The position numbers and the translations under genes were made by a program. Below are positions 1-6,528 of a stretch of 18,661 nucleotides of DNA, one piece after another. Position 1 is the stretch's first letter, and every line of letters starts with the position of its first letter. Source of the stretch: RGIG5612 sp045616165 (GTDB lineage Bacteria; Bacillota; Clostridia; Lachnospirales; Lachnospiraceae); the NCBI GenBank assembly GCA_045616165.1, contig JAZLGF010000012.1:1-18661 (forward strand). Direction: 5' to 3'. Below the pieces are notes generated by a model. That model did not search any database. It was not told the origin of the DNA and saw only the letters and a program-made list of their open reading frames with translations.

Positions 1-13
1 TCTTTGAAATCAG

Positions 14-190
14 TTAAAACCATAAACATTCCATGATTTATTATTGGCAGTTATGGTCCTAACCATAAACACGATATGTTATAAGCTAAGTGTTTATGGG
101 CGAAAACTTCCTAAGTCAATAAAATATAGTGTTCTAATCCCATTAAAACCATAAACAGCTATCTTAAAATGCAAGATGTTTATGGTTTTA
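14..190. repeat. Three consecutive inverted repeats sharing the arm ACCATAAACA
   Basis: The same arm occurs five times. IR1 pairs ACCATAA (19-25) with TTATGGT (51-57). IR2 pairs CCATAAACAC (63-72) with GTGTTTATGG (90-99), 10 bp perfect. IR3 pairs TAAAACCATAAACA (144-157) with TGTTTATGGTTTTA (177-190), 14 bp perfect with a 19-nt spacer. The 15-mer TTAAAACCATAAACA is identical at 14-28 and 143-157. Arms are conserved while the spacers differ. The array may continue left of the window. Function is unknown: it could be a set of hairpins, a multi-site operator or a decayed mobile-element end. Confidence 0.75.
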
Positions 191-252
191 GGTGATTTCA
201 TAAAAGCAGGCAGCGGGCGGACATAAGTGTTATGGCGCACATAAGTTAGCTG

Positions 253-310
253 ACGTAAATAGCGAAGGCCGTCGCGCGCCCTCACTAGCGCTGGCGACGG
301 CAACTTCGCG
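253..310 (-). repeat. GC-rich hairpin element, family I, copy 1
   Basis: This is a nested hairpin: GCGAAG (262-267) with CTTCGC (304-309), GCCGTCGC (268-275) with GCGACGGC (294-301), and GCGC (276-279) with GCGC (288-291), closing on the loop CCTCACTA (280-287). That is 18 base pairs broken only by two small bulges. A second copy lies in opposite orientation at 18441-18503, with the same loop and paired base changes in the stem. The composition is far more GC-rich than the surrounding DNA. No T-run follows on either strand, so it does not look like an ordinary terminator. Confidence 0.8.
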
Positions 311-359
311 TTCCATTACGCTCATTCCACATAAAAAAATATTTTTGTGTGTAAGGATT

Positions 360-431
360 GCGAGCAGAGCCGTCGTACTCGTTCTCGGCGAGTTGGAACC
401 CGAGCCAGGAACGAGACGACGGGCTGCGAGC
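360..431 (+). repeat. GC-rich hairpin element, family II, copy 1
   Basis: The arms are GCAG (364-367)/CTGC (424-427), CCGTCG (370-375)/CGACGG (417-422), CTCGTTC (378-384)/GAACGAG (409-415) and TCGG (385-388)/CCGA (400-403), with loop 389-399. A second copy lies in reverse orientation at 9818-9872, matching at 51 of 54 positions by eye. It lies in the gene-free left edge, 92 bp from family I copy 1. Reading frames through it carry no ribosome binding site and encode Arg/Ser/Pro-rich peptides typical of repeat DNA, so I treat it as noncoding. Confidence 0.8.
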
Positions 432-634
432 ATCAAGAAAAGAGCTCGGGAAATTCTAATTTATCGAGGAGCGTGGGATATACTTTTTAGAATTTTTTAG
501 CATTCATTGTTTTATCGTTCACAAAGAGTTCACACAAGGAACTAATTTTTTTCACAGTGAAAAACTACAATATGCTCATAGGTTGAACAAACCTAATGAA
601 TTTCTCACCTCCCTTTTTTTATTATTTACATTTA
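432..634. other. Gene-free stretch with two small inverted repeats
   Basis: I see no credible coding sequence here. There is a 9-bp inverted repeat, AAATTCTAA (451-459) with TTAGAATTT (487-495), and a 17-bp near-perfect palindrome at 548-564 (TTTTTCAC, one central base, GTGAAAAA). On the minus strand, GGGAGGTG near 607-614 resembles a ribosome binding site, but only a very short frame follows. The full gene-free stretch runs from 1 to 694. Confidence 0.5.
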
Positions 635-638
635 ACAA

Positions 639-669
639 AAAAAGACGACCACCAGCGGGTCGTCTTTTT
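639..669 (-). terminator. Intrinsic terminator of ispA (bidirectional form)
   Basis: A 12-bp stem, AAAAAGACGACC (639-650) with GGTCGTCTTTTT (658-669), closes a 7-nt loop. Read on the minus strand it follows the ispA stop by about 25 nt and ends in a run of seven T. The plus-strand form also ends in T5. Confidence 0.9.
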
Positions 670-694
670 GCTGTCTAGGTTTATGCGAGCGTTA

Positions 695-1579
695 TTAGAA
701 CGTCCTCGAAATTAAACTTTGAATAAGTTGTACTAGAAATTCGTTTTGATGTGGAAGGGCGCAAAGCTGTGAGATGGCATCGTTTGAAAGACGCTTTACC
801 TCTTCTTTCGCCTTCTCAATCCCAACAAATGTAACATAAGTAATCTTGTCATTTTTGTCATCGCTTCCAACTGGCTTACCTAAAACTTCTGCTGTACTGG
901 TTACATCTAAGATGTCATCTTGAATTTGGAAAGCTAGCCCGACATTAGCGCCAACTTTCTCGATTACTTTTACTTCGTCTTCATTTGCGCCTGCAAGATA
1001 TGCGCCAATCATCATCGCGCCTTCGATTAAAGCGCCACATTTATTTTTATGAATATACTGCAACGTTTCGAATGAAATTTCTTTGCCTTCAGATTCGATG
1101 TCAACAACCTGGCCACCTATCATGCCACAAAATCCTGCCTTCTTACCGAGCACTTGCAAAGCTTTAGCTACCTTTAAGCTACAGTCGATATCAAATGCGC
1201 TTGAAGCTACTTCGAAGGCATAATTTAGTAAGGCGTCTCCAGCAAGGATACCCATCGCTTCTCCGAACTGTGCATGTGTACTTTTTTTGCCACGACGATA
1301 TTCATCATTATCCATGGCTGGCAAATCATCATGTACGAGAGAATATGTCTGAATCATTTCCATCGCTACCATGAACGGCTCTACTACTTTGCCCGAGCCG
1401 CCGAACAGCTTATATGTTTCGCCAATTAATAACGGACGAATTCTTTTTCCACCTGCCAGGACAGAGTAGTTCATAGCTTCCATGACTGTTTTTTGGAAGC
1501 CTTCTTCCTTTGGAAGATATTCGCCTATAAGTTTGTTTATTTCTTCAACTTTGTTATTTAATTCTGTTTTAAAATCCAT
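695..1579 (-). CDS. ispA: Polyprenyl synthetase, probable (2E,6E)-farnesyl diphosphate synthase
   Basis: The 294-residue product is the usual length for bacterial class II farnesyl diphosphate synthases, which condense IPP with DMAPP/GPP in the cytoplasm to make the C15 precursor of quinones and undecaprenyl phosphate. Visible motifs are the substrate-binding GGKRIRP (residues 43-49), the first Asp-rich motif DDLPAMD (84-90) with the two-residue Pro-Ala insertion typical of this class, GGQ (155-157), and the second Asp-rich motif DDILD (221-225). The ATG at 1579 has GGAG five bases upstream. It starts 11 bp after the DUF1294 gene, so the two are probably co-transcribed, and a strong terminator follows. 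Product chain length (C15 rather than C20) is inferred from overall similarity; Tyr five residues before the first Asp-rich motif agrees with C15. Confidence 0.93.
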   Translation of the reverse strand: MDFKTELNNKVEEINKLIGEYLPKEEGFQKTVMEAMNYSVLAGGKRIRPLLIGETYKLFGGSGKVVEPFMVAMEMIQTYSLVHDDLPAMDNDEYRRGKKSTHAQFGEAMGILAGDALLNYAFEVASSAFDIDCSLKVAKALQVLGKKAGFCGMIGGQVVDIESEGKEISFETLQYIHKNKCGALIEGAMMIGAYLAGANEDEVKVIEKVGANVGLAFQIQDDILDVTSTAEVLGKPVGSDDKNDKITYVTFVGIEKAKEEVKRLSNDAISQLCALPHQNEFLVQLIQSLISRTF

Positions 1580-1590
1580 AAAATCTCCAA

Positions 1591-1863
1591 TTAAATTTTT
1601 GTTCTAAAATATATGTATGCTGCGATTTGCAATGCTAAGATTAGCGGAATGAAAATAACAAAATACCAGTGCTTTGTTTTATGTTTGAAGATATACATGC
1701 CGGCCCATGTTCCGAGACTTCCCCCGATAATACTTACTATAAAGAAAACTTTTTCAGGAATTCGCCATGCACCTTTTTGCGCTTTCTTTTTGTCTGCGCC
1801 CATGAGAATAAACCCTACTATGTTTGCTACTACTAGATAAATTATTAATATTGTTGATGGCAT
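1591..1863 (-). CDS. DUF1294 family small membrane protein
   Basis: The 90-residue protein has the family pattern: an N-terminal membrane segment (about residues 3-21), MGADKKKAQKGAWRIPE, a glycine-rich second segment (IIGGSLGTWAGM), HKTKH (residues 61-65), and a hydrophobic C-terminal segment. Function of the family is unknown. The ATG at 1863 is preceded by AAAGGA at good spacing. It is the first gene of a two-gene unit with ispA and is divergent from the MATE transporter. Nothing in the sequence links it to isoprenoid synthesis beyond adjacency. Confidence 0.9.
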   Translation of the reverse strand: MPSTILIIYLVVANIVGFILMGADKKKAQKGAWRIPEKVFFIVSIIGGSLGTWAGMYIFKHKTKHWYFVIFIPLILALQIAAYIYFRTKI

Positions 1864-1893
1864 TTTATTTTCCTTTTTTATTTATTTTACTAG

Positions 1894-1922
1894 ATAATAC
1901 CATTTATTATTCATTTTTTAAA
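1894..1922 (-). promoter_or_regulatory. Promoter of the DUF1294-ispA unit
   Basis: On the minus strand there is a TATTAT -10 (1899-1894) with an upstream TG (extended -10) and a TTTAAA -35 (1922-1917) at 17-bp spacing. The predicted transcript would begin near 1887, about 24 nt before the ATG, with AAAGGA in the leader. It interleaves with the divergent MATE promoter. Confidence 0.6.
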
Positions 1923-1931
1923 TGTTATAAT
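1903..1931 (+). promoter_or_regulatory. Extended -10 promoter of the MATE gene
   Basis: TGTTATAAT (1923-1931) is a perfect -10 with extended TG. The -35 position (1903-1908, TTTATT) is weak, as expected with an extended -10. The start point would fall near 1938, only about 3 nt before the ATG at 1941, which suggests a leaderless or nearly leaderless message. Confidence 0.6.
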
Positions 1932-1940
1932 CAGTTGGAG

Positions 1941-3308
1941 ATGGCAATAGAAAAAACAAGCAAACATAATACCGTTGATTTAACTGAGGGGTCCATTTGG
2001 AAGAAGCTCCTTTTATTTTTTATTCCAATTGCAATTGGTACACTTTTGCAGCAGCTTTATAATGCGGTCGACTCTATTATCGTTGGTCGTTTTGTCGGTA
2101 CCAGCGCTTTAGCCGCTGTTGGTGGAAGTTCTGCAATTATTACTCAGATTGCGGTTAACTTATTTGTTTCGCTTGCTAGTGGTGCAGCAGTAGTTATCGC
2201 TCAAAGATTTGGCGCAAAAGATAAACGTGCTACGCAAATCGCAGTAGGAACTGCTATTACTTCGTTTTTCCTCATGGGTGTAATCATTGCTATTGCTATG
2301 TTCTTCCTTGCAAAACCTATCTTGGTTGCAATGCAAACTCCTGCAGAAACAGTAGAGCAATCTATGATTTATTGCCGAATCTATTTTGCGGGCAGTATCT
2401 TCATGGTTATCTTTAATATAGGCTCTGCGATTTTGCGTGCTGTAGGTAACTCTACAAAACCTTTAATTTATCTAGTTATTAGTTGTCTTAGTAACATCGC
2501 TCTTGATTTACTTTTCGTTCTTGCTTTTAGTATGGGTGTTGCCGGCGTTGCTCTTGCAACTATTATTGCCCAAGCGATTAGTTGCGTTTTTATTTTGCGC
2601 GATCTTATTAAGACTGATGAGATTTATAGACTTAGCAAAAACAATATTGGTATCAACTTTACGATTTTCAAACACATGATGAAGATTGGTGTTCCTTCAT
2701 GTATCCAATCCTCTATGTATGGTATTTCAAATTTAATTATTACGATTTCGGTTAATGCTCTTGGCACTGTTACCGTTGCTTCATGGGCAATGAGTGGAAA
2801 AATCGATGGTGTTTATTGGGCGATTTCAGAAGCGTTCGGTGTTGCTATCATGAACTTCGTTGCACAAAACTATGGCGCTAAGAAATATGACCGAATTAAA
2901 CAAGGCTCTAAAGTTGGTACGATTGTTTTTCTTATCATCACCGTTATGTTATCCGGACTTTTGCTTTTAGTTGCAAAGCCTTTGCTTCGTCTTTTCACTC
3001 CTGACATTGCTGTGCAAGAAACTACATGGAAAGTAATTACTTACTTTGTTCCTTTTTATTTTACATGGTCTCTTATCGAAGCGTTCTCGGGTATTTTGCG
3101 TGGCCTTGGCGATACGATTATTCCTGCTATTATTCTTGCCTTGGGCGTATGCGCAGTTCGAATCGTTTGGATATTTACAATTTATCAGTTGTACCCAACA
3201 CTCTTTGTTATAAGCATGAGTTATCCACTTTCATGGGTGGTTACCGACATCGCGCTTATCATTTATTATTACATCAAAAGAAAAAAGTTTTATGCCTCTG
3301 TGTCATAA
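1941..3308 (+). CDS. MATE family efflux transporter
   Basis: The 455-residue product starts MAIEKTSKHN and reads through about twelve membrane segments, the normal size for MATE proteins, which export cationic drugs or metabolites using a Na+ or H+ gradient. The family-typical start, an amphipathic segment followed by PIAIGTLLQQLYNAVDSIIVGRFVG, is clear, as is the repeat in the second half (IGVPSCIQSSMYGISNLIIT). I chose ATG 1941 because the frame upstream crosses the -10 element and the opposite gene start and encodes a non-family hydrophobic stretch. GGAG abuts the ATG with no spacing, so no ordinary ribosome binding site is present. Substrate cannot be read from the sequence. It is the only clear plus-strand gene here. 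Confidence 0.92.
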   Translation: MAIEKTSKHNTVDLTEGSIWKKLLLFFIPIAIGTLLQQLYNAVDSIIVGRFVGTSALAAVGGSSAIITQIAVNLFVSLASGAAVVIAQRFGAKDKRATQIAVGTAITSFFLMGVIIAIAMFFLAKPILVAMQTPAETVEQSMIYCRIYFAGSIFMVIFNIGSAILRAVGNSTKPLIYLVISCLSNIALDLLFVLAFSMGVAGVALATIIAQAISCVFILRDLIKTDEIYRLSKNNIGINFTIFKHMMKIGVPSCIQSSMYGISNLIITISVNALGTVTVASWAMSGKIDGVYWAISEAFGVAIMNFVAQNYGAKKYDRIKQGSKVGTIVFLIITVMLSGLLLLVAKPLLRLFTPDIAVQETTWKVITYFVPFYFTWSLIEAFSGILRGLGDTIIPAIILALGVCAVRIVWIFTIYQLYPTLFVISMSYPLSWVVTDIALIIYYYIKRKKFYASVS

Positions 3309-3332
3309 AACTCTTTCTCGGATCCTTATATT

Positions 3333-3356
3333 ATAGCCGTATTTTTAATACGCTAT
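3333..3356 (+). terminator. Probable terminator of the MATE gene
   Basis: ATAGC-GTATT (3333-3343, one bulged C) pairs with AATACGCTAT (3347-3356) around a 3-nt loop, followed by TTTTC. It lies in the 51-bp gap between convergent genes and could serve both. Confidence 0.6.
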
Positions 3357-3359
3357 TTT

Positions 3360-4280
3360 CTAAAACATGTTCATCATTAAGTATAATATCGGTATAGAGA
3401 TTATGCAAAGCAAATTCATCATGACTGTTGCGTATGTCGCTTGGTCTGCGTTTGCTTCTGCTCTTACTGCTGTCATTCCTACTACTGCTGCCGTTGGCAT
3501 TCCTACATAAAATGTCATAACCTGGGTCATCATAGAGTTTCCCCAAAATGCATTAAATACTAAGAACGTTAAAATTGGTATTATAAGAAGTTTTAGCGCT
3601 GCCATTATATATATTTTTTTCTGGCTGAAAACTTTTTTAAGTGAGAACGCTGCTGCCGAGCTTCCTATTATAATCATTGCTAGTGGGCTCGTTATGCTAC
3701 CTACAAAATGTATTGGCTCTAAGACAAATTCCGGCAACTTTATATTGCAAAAATATACGATGATTGCTAAAGATGCTCCGATTATTCCTGAATTAATTAA
3801 GTTTGTTGGCTTAAATTTATTTGTCCCTTTTGCGCTTCGTCTTATCAAATATATTCCATAACTATAAACCGCAAGGTTAAAGTGCATGTTCATCAATGCC
3901 ATGTAAAATAATCCTACTGGTCCATAAAGTGATTCAGCTAATGGGAATCCTAAAAATCCTACATTTCCAAAAATCAATGCTGCCTGGTAAACGCCGCTTA
4001 CATCTTTTTCTACTTTCAAAATTTTTGTAATCAATAATGCGAGCGCGGCTAATACCACGTATACTATTACGCATGTCCAAAGCAATGTTATTGCGTTTTG
4101 TTTTTCTGAATTTCCCATCGTAACTATGCCATAGAAAATCATGCATGGCGTTGTTACGTTGAGCACAAGGCCTGACATTCCCTTGTTTACTTCTTGATTA
4201 AATATTTTTAATTTGTAGAGTAAAAATCCAACGGCCATCGCCACTACGATTTTTAACATTGTAATAATTAATGCGTTCAT
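3360..4280 (-). CDS. AEC family (auxin efflux carrier-like) transporter
   Basis: The 306-residue protein is almost wholly hydrophobic, with about ten membrane segments. It has family traits: LLYKLKIFNQEVNKGMSGLVLNVTTPCMIF near the N-terminus (the Asn/Pro-containing break in the first repeat), FGNVGFLGFPLAESLYG in the middle, and FYVGMPTAAVVGMTAVRAEANADQATYATVMM near the end, the region matching the second repeat of these bile-acid/auxin-type carriers. Bacterial members move small organic acids such as malate; substrate here is unknown. The ATG at 4280 has AAAGGA at six bases. That site directly follows the stop codon of the phosphatase remnant, so the two may lie on one message. Confidence 0.9.
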   Translation of the reverse strand: MNALIITMLKIVVAMAVGFLLYKLKIFNQEVNKGMSGLVLNVTTPCMIFYGIVTMGNSEKQNAITLLWTCVIVYVVLAALALLITKILKVEKDVSGVYQAALIFGNVGFLGFPLAESLYGPVGLFYMALMNMHFNLAVYSYGIYLIRRSAKGTNKFKPTNLINSGIIGASLAIIVYFCNIKLPEFVLEPIHFVGSITSPLAMIIIGSSAAAFSLKKVFSQKKIYIMAALKLLIIPILTFLVFNAFWGNSMMTQVMTFYVGMPTAAVVGMTAVRAEANADQATYATVMMNLLCIISIPILYLMMNMF

Positions 4281-4290
4281 GTTTTTTCCT

Positions 4291-4404
4291 TTATCTATTC
4301 TTTAGAATTATTTCGTCGCTTTCATGTACCATATTCTTAAATATATATTCCGCCATAACTGACCTGCAAATATTTCCATGACAGATGAATAATATTTTTG
4401 TCAT
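4291..4404 (-). pseudogene. 5' remnant of a low-molecular-weight protein-tyrosine phosphatase gene
   Basis: The frame encodes 37 residues beginning MTKILFICHGNICRSVMAEY. This is the P-loop start of low-molecular-weight phosphatases (C-x5-R-S; nucleophile Cys9, Arg15). The family is normally about 140-160 residues and the rest, including the general-acid Asp loop near the C-terminus, is absent. The usual Pro after CRS is Val. After about residue 27 the sequence leaves the family pattern, then stops immediately before the AEC ribosome binding site. It is best read as a gene cut off by deletion. The frame stays open upstream into the Fic gene, but that part has no phosphatase similarity. Confidence 0.7.
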
Positions 4405-4435
4405 TCTCTTTTTATTTTTGTATTTTGGTGATTTT

Positions 4436-5497
4436 CTAACTTTCTTTATTCCAATTCCATATATACTTAGTATATCTTCCGCCACCAATTTTAATTATCT
4501 TTTCTTGCTCTTGAAGTTCTACCAAAGCTCTTTGTATTGTTATTTGACTAATGTCAGGACATTTTTCCATTATCTCAGACTTAGTAATGGTTCCAACTTT
4601 TTGTTTAATAATTTCGCCAATTCTATCACCTTTTGTTAGTCCAGAAGTAGTAAGCAACTTTACTCTTGATGAAAATTCTTTGTATGAAAACACTATAACT
4701 CCAAGCATATATTTAATAAATGATGCGTAATCATTTTCACCTTCATGCCATCCAATAGAACTGTATTGTAGCGCCTCATAATATGTTTCTTTTGAGTTTT
4801 CTATAACTTTTTCAATACTTATATATTTTCCGACAATATATCCACTACGATAAAGTAAAAGTAGGGTAAGCAATCTGCTCATTCTTCCATTTCCATCATT
4901 AAAAGGATGGATGCATAAAAAATCTAACACAAACATAGGAATAACAATTAGTGGTTCTATCGACGTATCTAATAGTGTTTCATCAAATGCTTTGCATAAA
5001 GCTTCAACTGCCTCTTGTGTTTCCCATGCAGGAACAGGCTTAAATCTAACTTTTTTGTTTCCAAAACTATCTACTTCTACAATTACATTATCTGTCGTTT
5101 TATAATATCCACCTGCCTCTGTTCCCATATACTTATATAAATCTCTATGTAGTTGAAGAAGAACTCCAGGATTTATCTGCATATAATCATAACTTTCATG
5201 AATTGTATTAAGTACATCCCTATAACCCGTGATTTCCTGTTCAGCTCGATTTATTGGGGTGGTTTTATCCATAACAAGTTTCTTTAAACGTTCATTTTTG
5301 GTGAATATTCCTTCTATTTTGTTAGAGAATTCTGTGCTTTGTATTTTAGCAATTTCCATTAACTCTACAAGTTGATCTGCATAAGCTTCAATAAATAAAT
5401 TTTGCTCTCCCTTAAACTCATGAATCGTTGAAACCAAACCAACTATTTCCGGAGTAAGCAGCTCGCTCCATTTTTTTGAATAATTAAATTTTCTCAT
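4436..5497 (-). CDS. Fic family protein, class II, with C-terminal winged helix
   Basis: The 353-residue protein carries the catalytic Fic motif HPFNDGNGRMSR (residues 197-208), matching HxFx(D/E)GNGRxxR complete with catalytic His197, so it should be an active AMP-transferring enzyme. The inhibitory helix motif SNKIEG (58-63, [S/T]xxxE[G/N]) lies N-terminal to the Fic core, which defines class II; Glu62 would block ATP gamma-phosphate until relieved. The C-terminal part (about 290-345) looks like a winged helix-turn-helix, common in this subgroup. ATG 5497 has TGAGGT seven bases upstream. The upstream region holds five copies of one operator-like element, so self-regulation is plausible. Target protein is unknown. 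Confidence 0.93.
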   Translation of the reverse strand: MRKFNYSKKWSELLTPEIVGLVSTIHEFKGEQNLFIEAYADQLVELMEIAKIQSTEFSNKIEGIFTKNERLKKLVMDKTTPINRAEQEITGYRDVLNTIHESYDYMQINPGVLLQLHRDLYKYMGTEAGGYYKTTDNVIVEVDSFGNKKVRFKPVPAWETQEAVEALCKAFDETLLDTSIEPLIVIPMFVLDFLCIHPFNDGNGRMSRLLTLLLLYRSGYIVGKYISIEKVIENSKETYYEALQYSSIGWHEGENDYASFIKYMLGVIVFSYKEFSSRVKLLTTSGLTKGDRIGEIIKQKVGTITKSEIMEKCPDISQITIQRALVELQEQEKIIKIGGGRYTKYIWNWNKES

Positions 5498-5519
5498 TCA
5501 ATAACCTCATTATTATTTT

Positions 5520-5621
5520 TAATTATATCATTTTGGCATTGTTTGATATAATTGATTATACAGTTCAATTATATCTTTGTCAATTTCAATTATATCAAAT
5601 TTAATCATTTTGATATAATTG
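5520..5621 (-). promoter_or_regulatory. Five phased operator-like repeats over the fic promoter
   Basis: The element TTTGATATAATTG or its complement occurs at about 5520-5532 (imperfect), 5542-5554, 5566-5578 (right end diverged), 5587-5599 and 5609-5621. Orientation toward fic is same, opposite, same, same, opposite. Centres are 21-24 bp apart, about two helical turns, so sites face one side of the DNA. Each contains TGATATAAT, itself an extended -10; the copy at 5522-5530 read on the minus strand is well placed to be the fic promoter (start near 5514). Confidence 0.7.
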
Positions 5622-5638
5622 TCTGTATTTTTAAGCGA

Positions 5639-5675
5639 ATATTCCCTTAATATCATGTATATATTAAGGGAATAT
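5639..5675 (-). terminator. 15-bp perfect hairpin after the hydrolase gene
   Basis: ATATTCCCTTAATAT (5639-5653) pairs perfectly with ATATTAAGGGAATAT (5661-5675) around a 7-nt loop, 13 bp after the hydrolase stop. No T-run follows on the minus strand; the T-rich side is on the plus strand. It may act as an mRNA 3' end or weak terminator; a regulatory palindrome is possible. Confidence 0.45.
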
Positions 5676-5688
5676 CTTTATTTTTGTG

Positions 5689-6459
5689 CTAACTGATTTT
5701 TCCTTCTAAGAATAATTCGATACGCTCTTTGTAGTCTGGCGCCTCGTCATAGACGCAGTGGCCATACTTTGCGTAAAGATAGAGTGGACATTTAACTTTT
5801 TTCGATATTTCGATAGAGGCTTCGCCACCAACGGTTTCGTCAGAGTGAGAGCCCATAACGAAAACTTCGCATTTTATTTTGTCTAGCTGGTCATATAAGT
5901 TCACGCCTAAAAGAACACGCACTACATGTACGAAGCGGGCTATTTCTTCTGGGCTTCCTTCGTTTTCCATTGCCTTAAACGCTGCCTTAAACTTTTCATA
6001 AAACTCTTTTGAATAATTTACTCTTTGAATAGCTTTGTTTAATGCAACGCTATCTCCTTTAAGCGCAAGCTCTTCCCATTCGGAAAATACTCGTTTCGTA
6101 ATTTCGTTTTGTTTTGAATAAGATGAACCAAGTAAAATTTTGCTAACTAATTCAGGATGGTTTATTGCAATGTATTGAGCGATGCATCCTCCTAATGAAC
6201 ATCCTAATACATACGCATCCTTTATGCCTGCCTCTTTCATTTTAGTTACAACATCTTCGGCGACGCTTTCTAGCGTACTTCCTTCATGAACCGATTTTAG
6301 GTAATCAAAAAGATAAATCGTATAGTTGTTAGTAAAGTCTGCATATGCGCCTTCAATAACTTTGCGGTTTAATATAACCGGACGAATGCTTGCGCCGGGC
6401 AATATAACAAACGGTCTTTTTCCTTCTCCAAAACTAAAATGCTTTACTTCGTTTTCCAT
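5689..6459 (-). CDS. Alpha/beta hydrolase
   Basis: The 256-residue protein has the fold's landmarks: an early PGASIRP segment that would form the oxyanion side (residues 21-27), nucleophile elbow GCSLGG (86-91, Ser88), probable acid Asp207 in GSHSDE, and catalytic His234 in YGHCVYDEAPDY. Length suits a single-domain cytoplasmic hydrolase; there is no signal peptide. Substrate is unknown. It starts 69 bp after the FHA gene on the same strand, without overlap, so it may be the last gene of the Tad transcript or separate. The ribosome binding site upstream of ATG 6459 is weak (AGAGAA). Confidence 0.88.
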   Translation of the reverse strand: MENEVKHFSFGEGKRPFVILPGASIRPVILNRKVIEGAYADFTNNYTIYLFDYLKSVHEGSTLESVAEDVVTKMKEAGIKDAYVLGCSLGGCIAQYIAINHPELVSKILLGSSYSKQNEITKRVFSEWEELALKGDSVALNKAIQRVNYSKEFYEKFKAAFKAMENEGSPEEIARFVHVVRVLLGVNLYDQLDKIKCEVFVMGSHSDETVGGEASIEISKKVKCPLYLYAKYGHCVYDEAPDYKERIELFLEGKIS

Positions 6460-6528
6460 AACTTTTTTCTCTTTTGCTAAATTTTATTAACTTTATTTTA
6501 AGGGAGATAGGCTTCCTTATCAACTTTA

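Noticed and set aside
94..436. Minus-strand reading frames of 68-69 residues at the left edge
   Set aside because: They run through the repeat arms and GC-rich hairpins, have no ribosome binding site, and the same Arg/Pro/Ser-rich peptide recurs only because the family II repeat recurs.
1824..1940. Upstream extension of the MATE frame
   Set aside because: It would start inside the opposite gene and cross the -10 element, and the extra residues are not family-like.
6480..6528. Possible terminator between the FHA and hydrolase genes
   Set aside because: Only a weak interrupted stem (GATAAGG/CCTATC) without a T-run is present on the minus strand.
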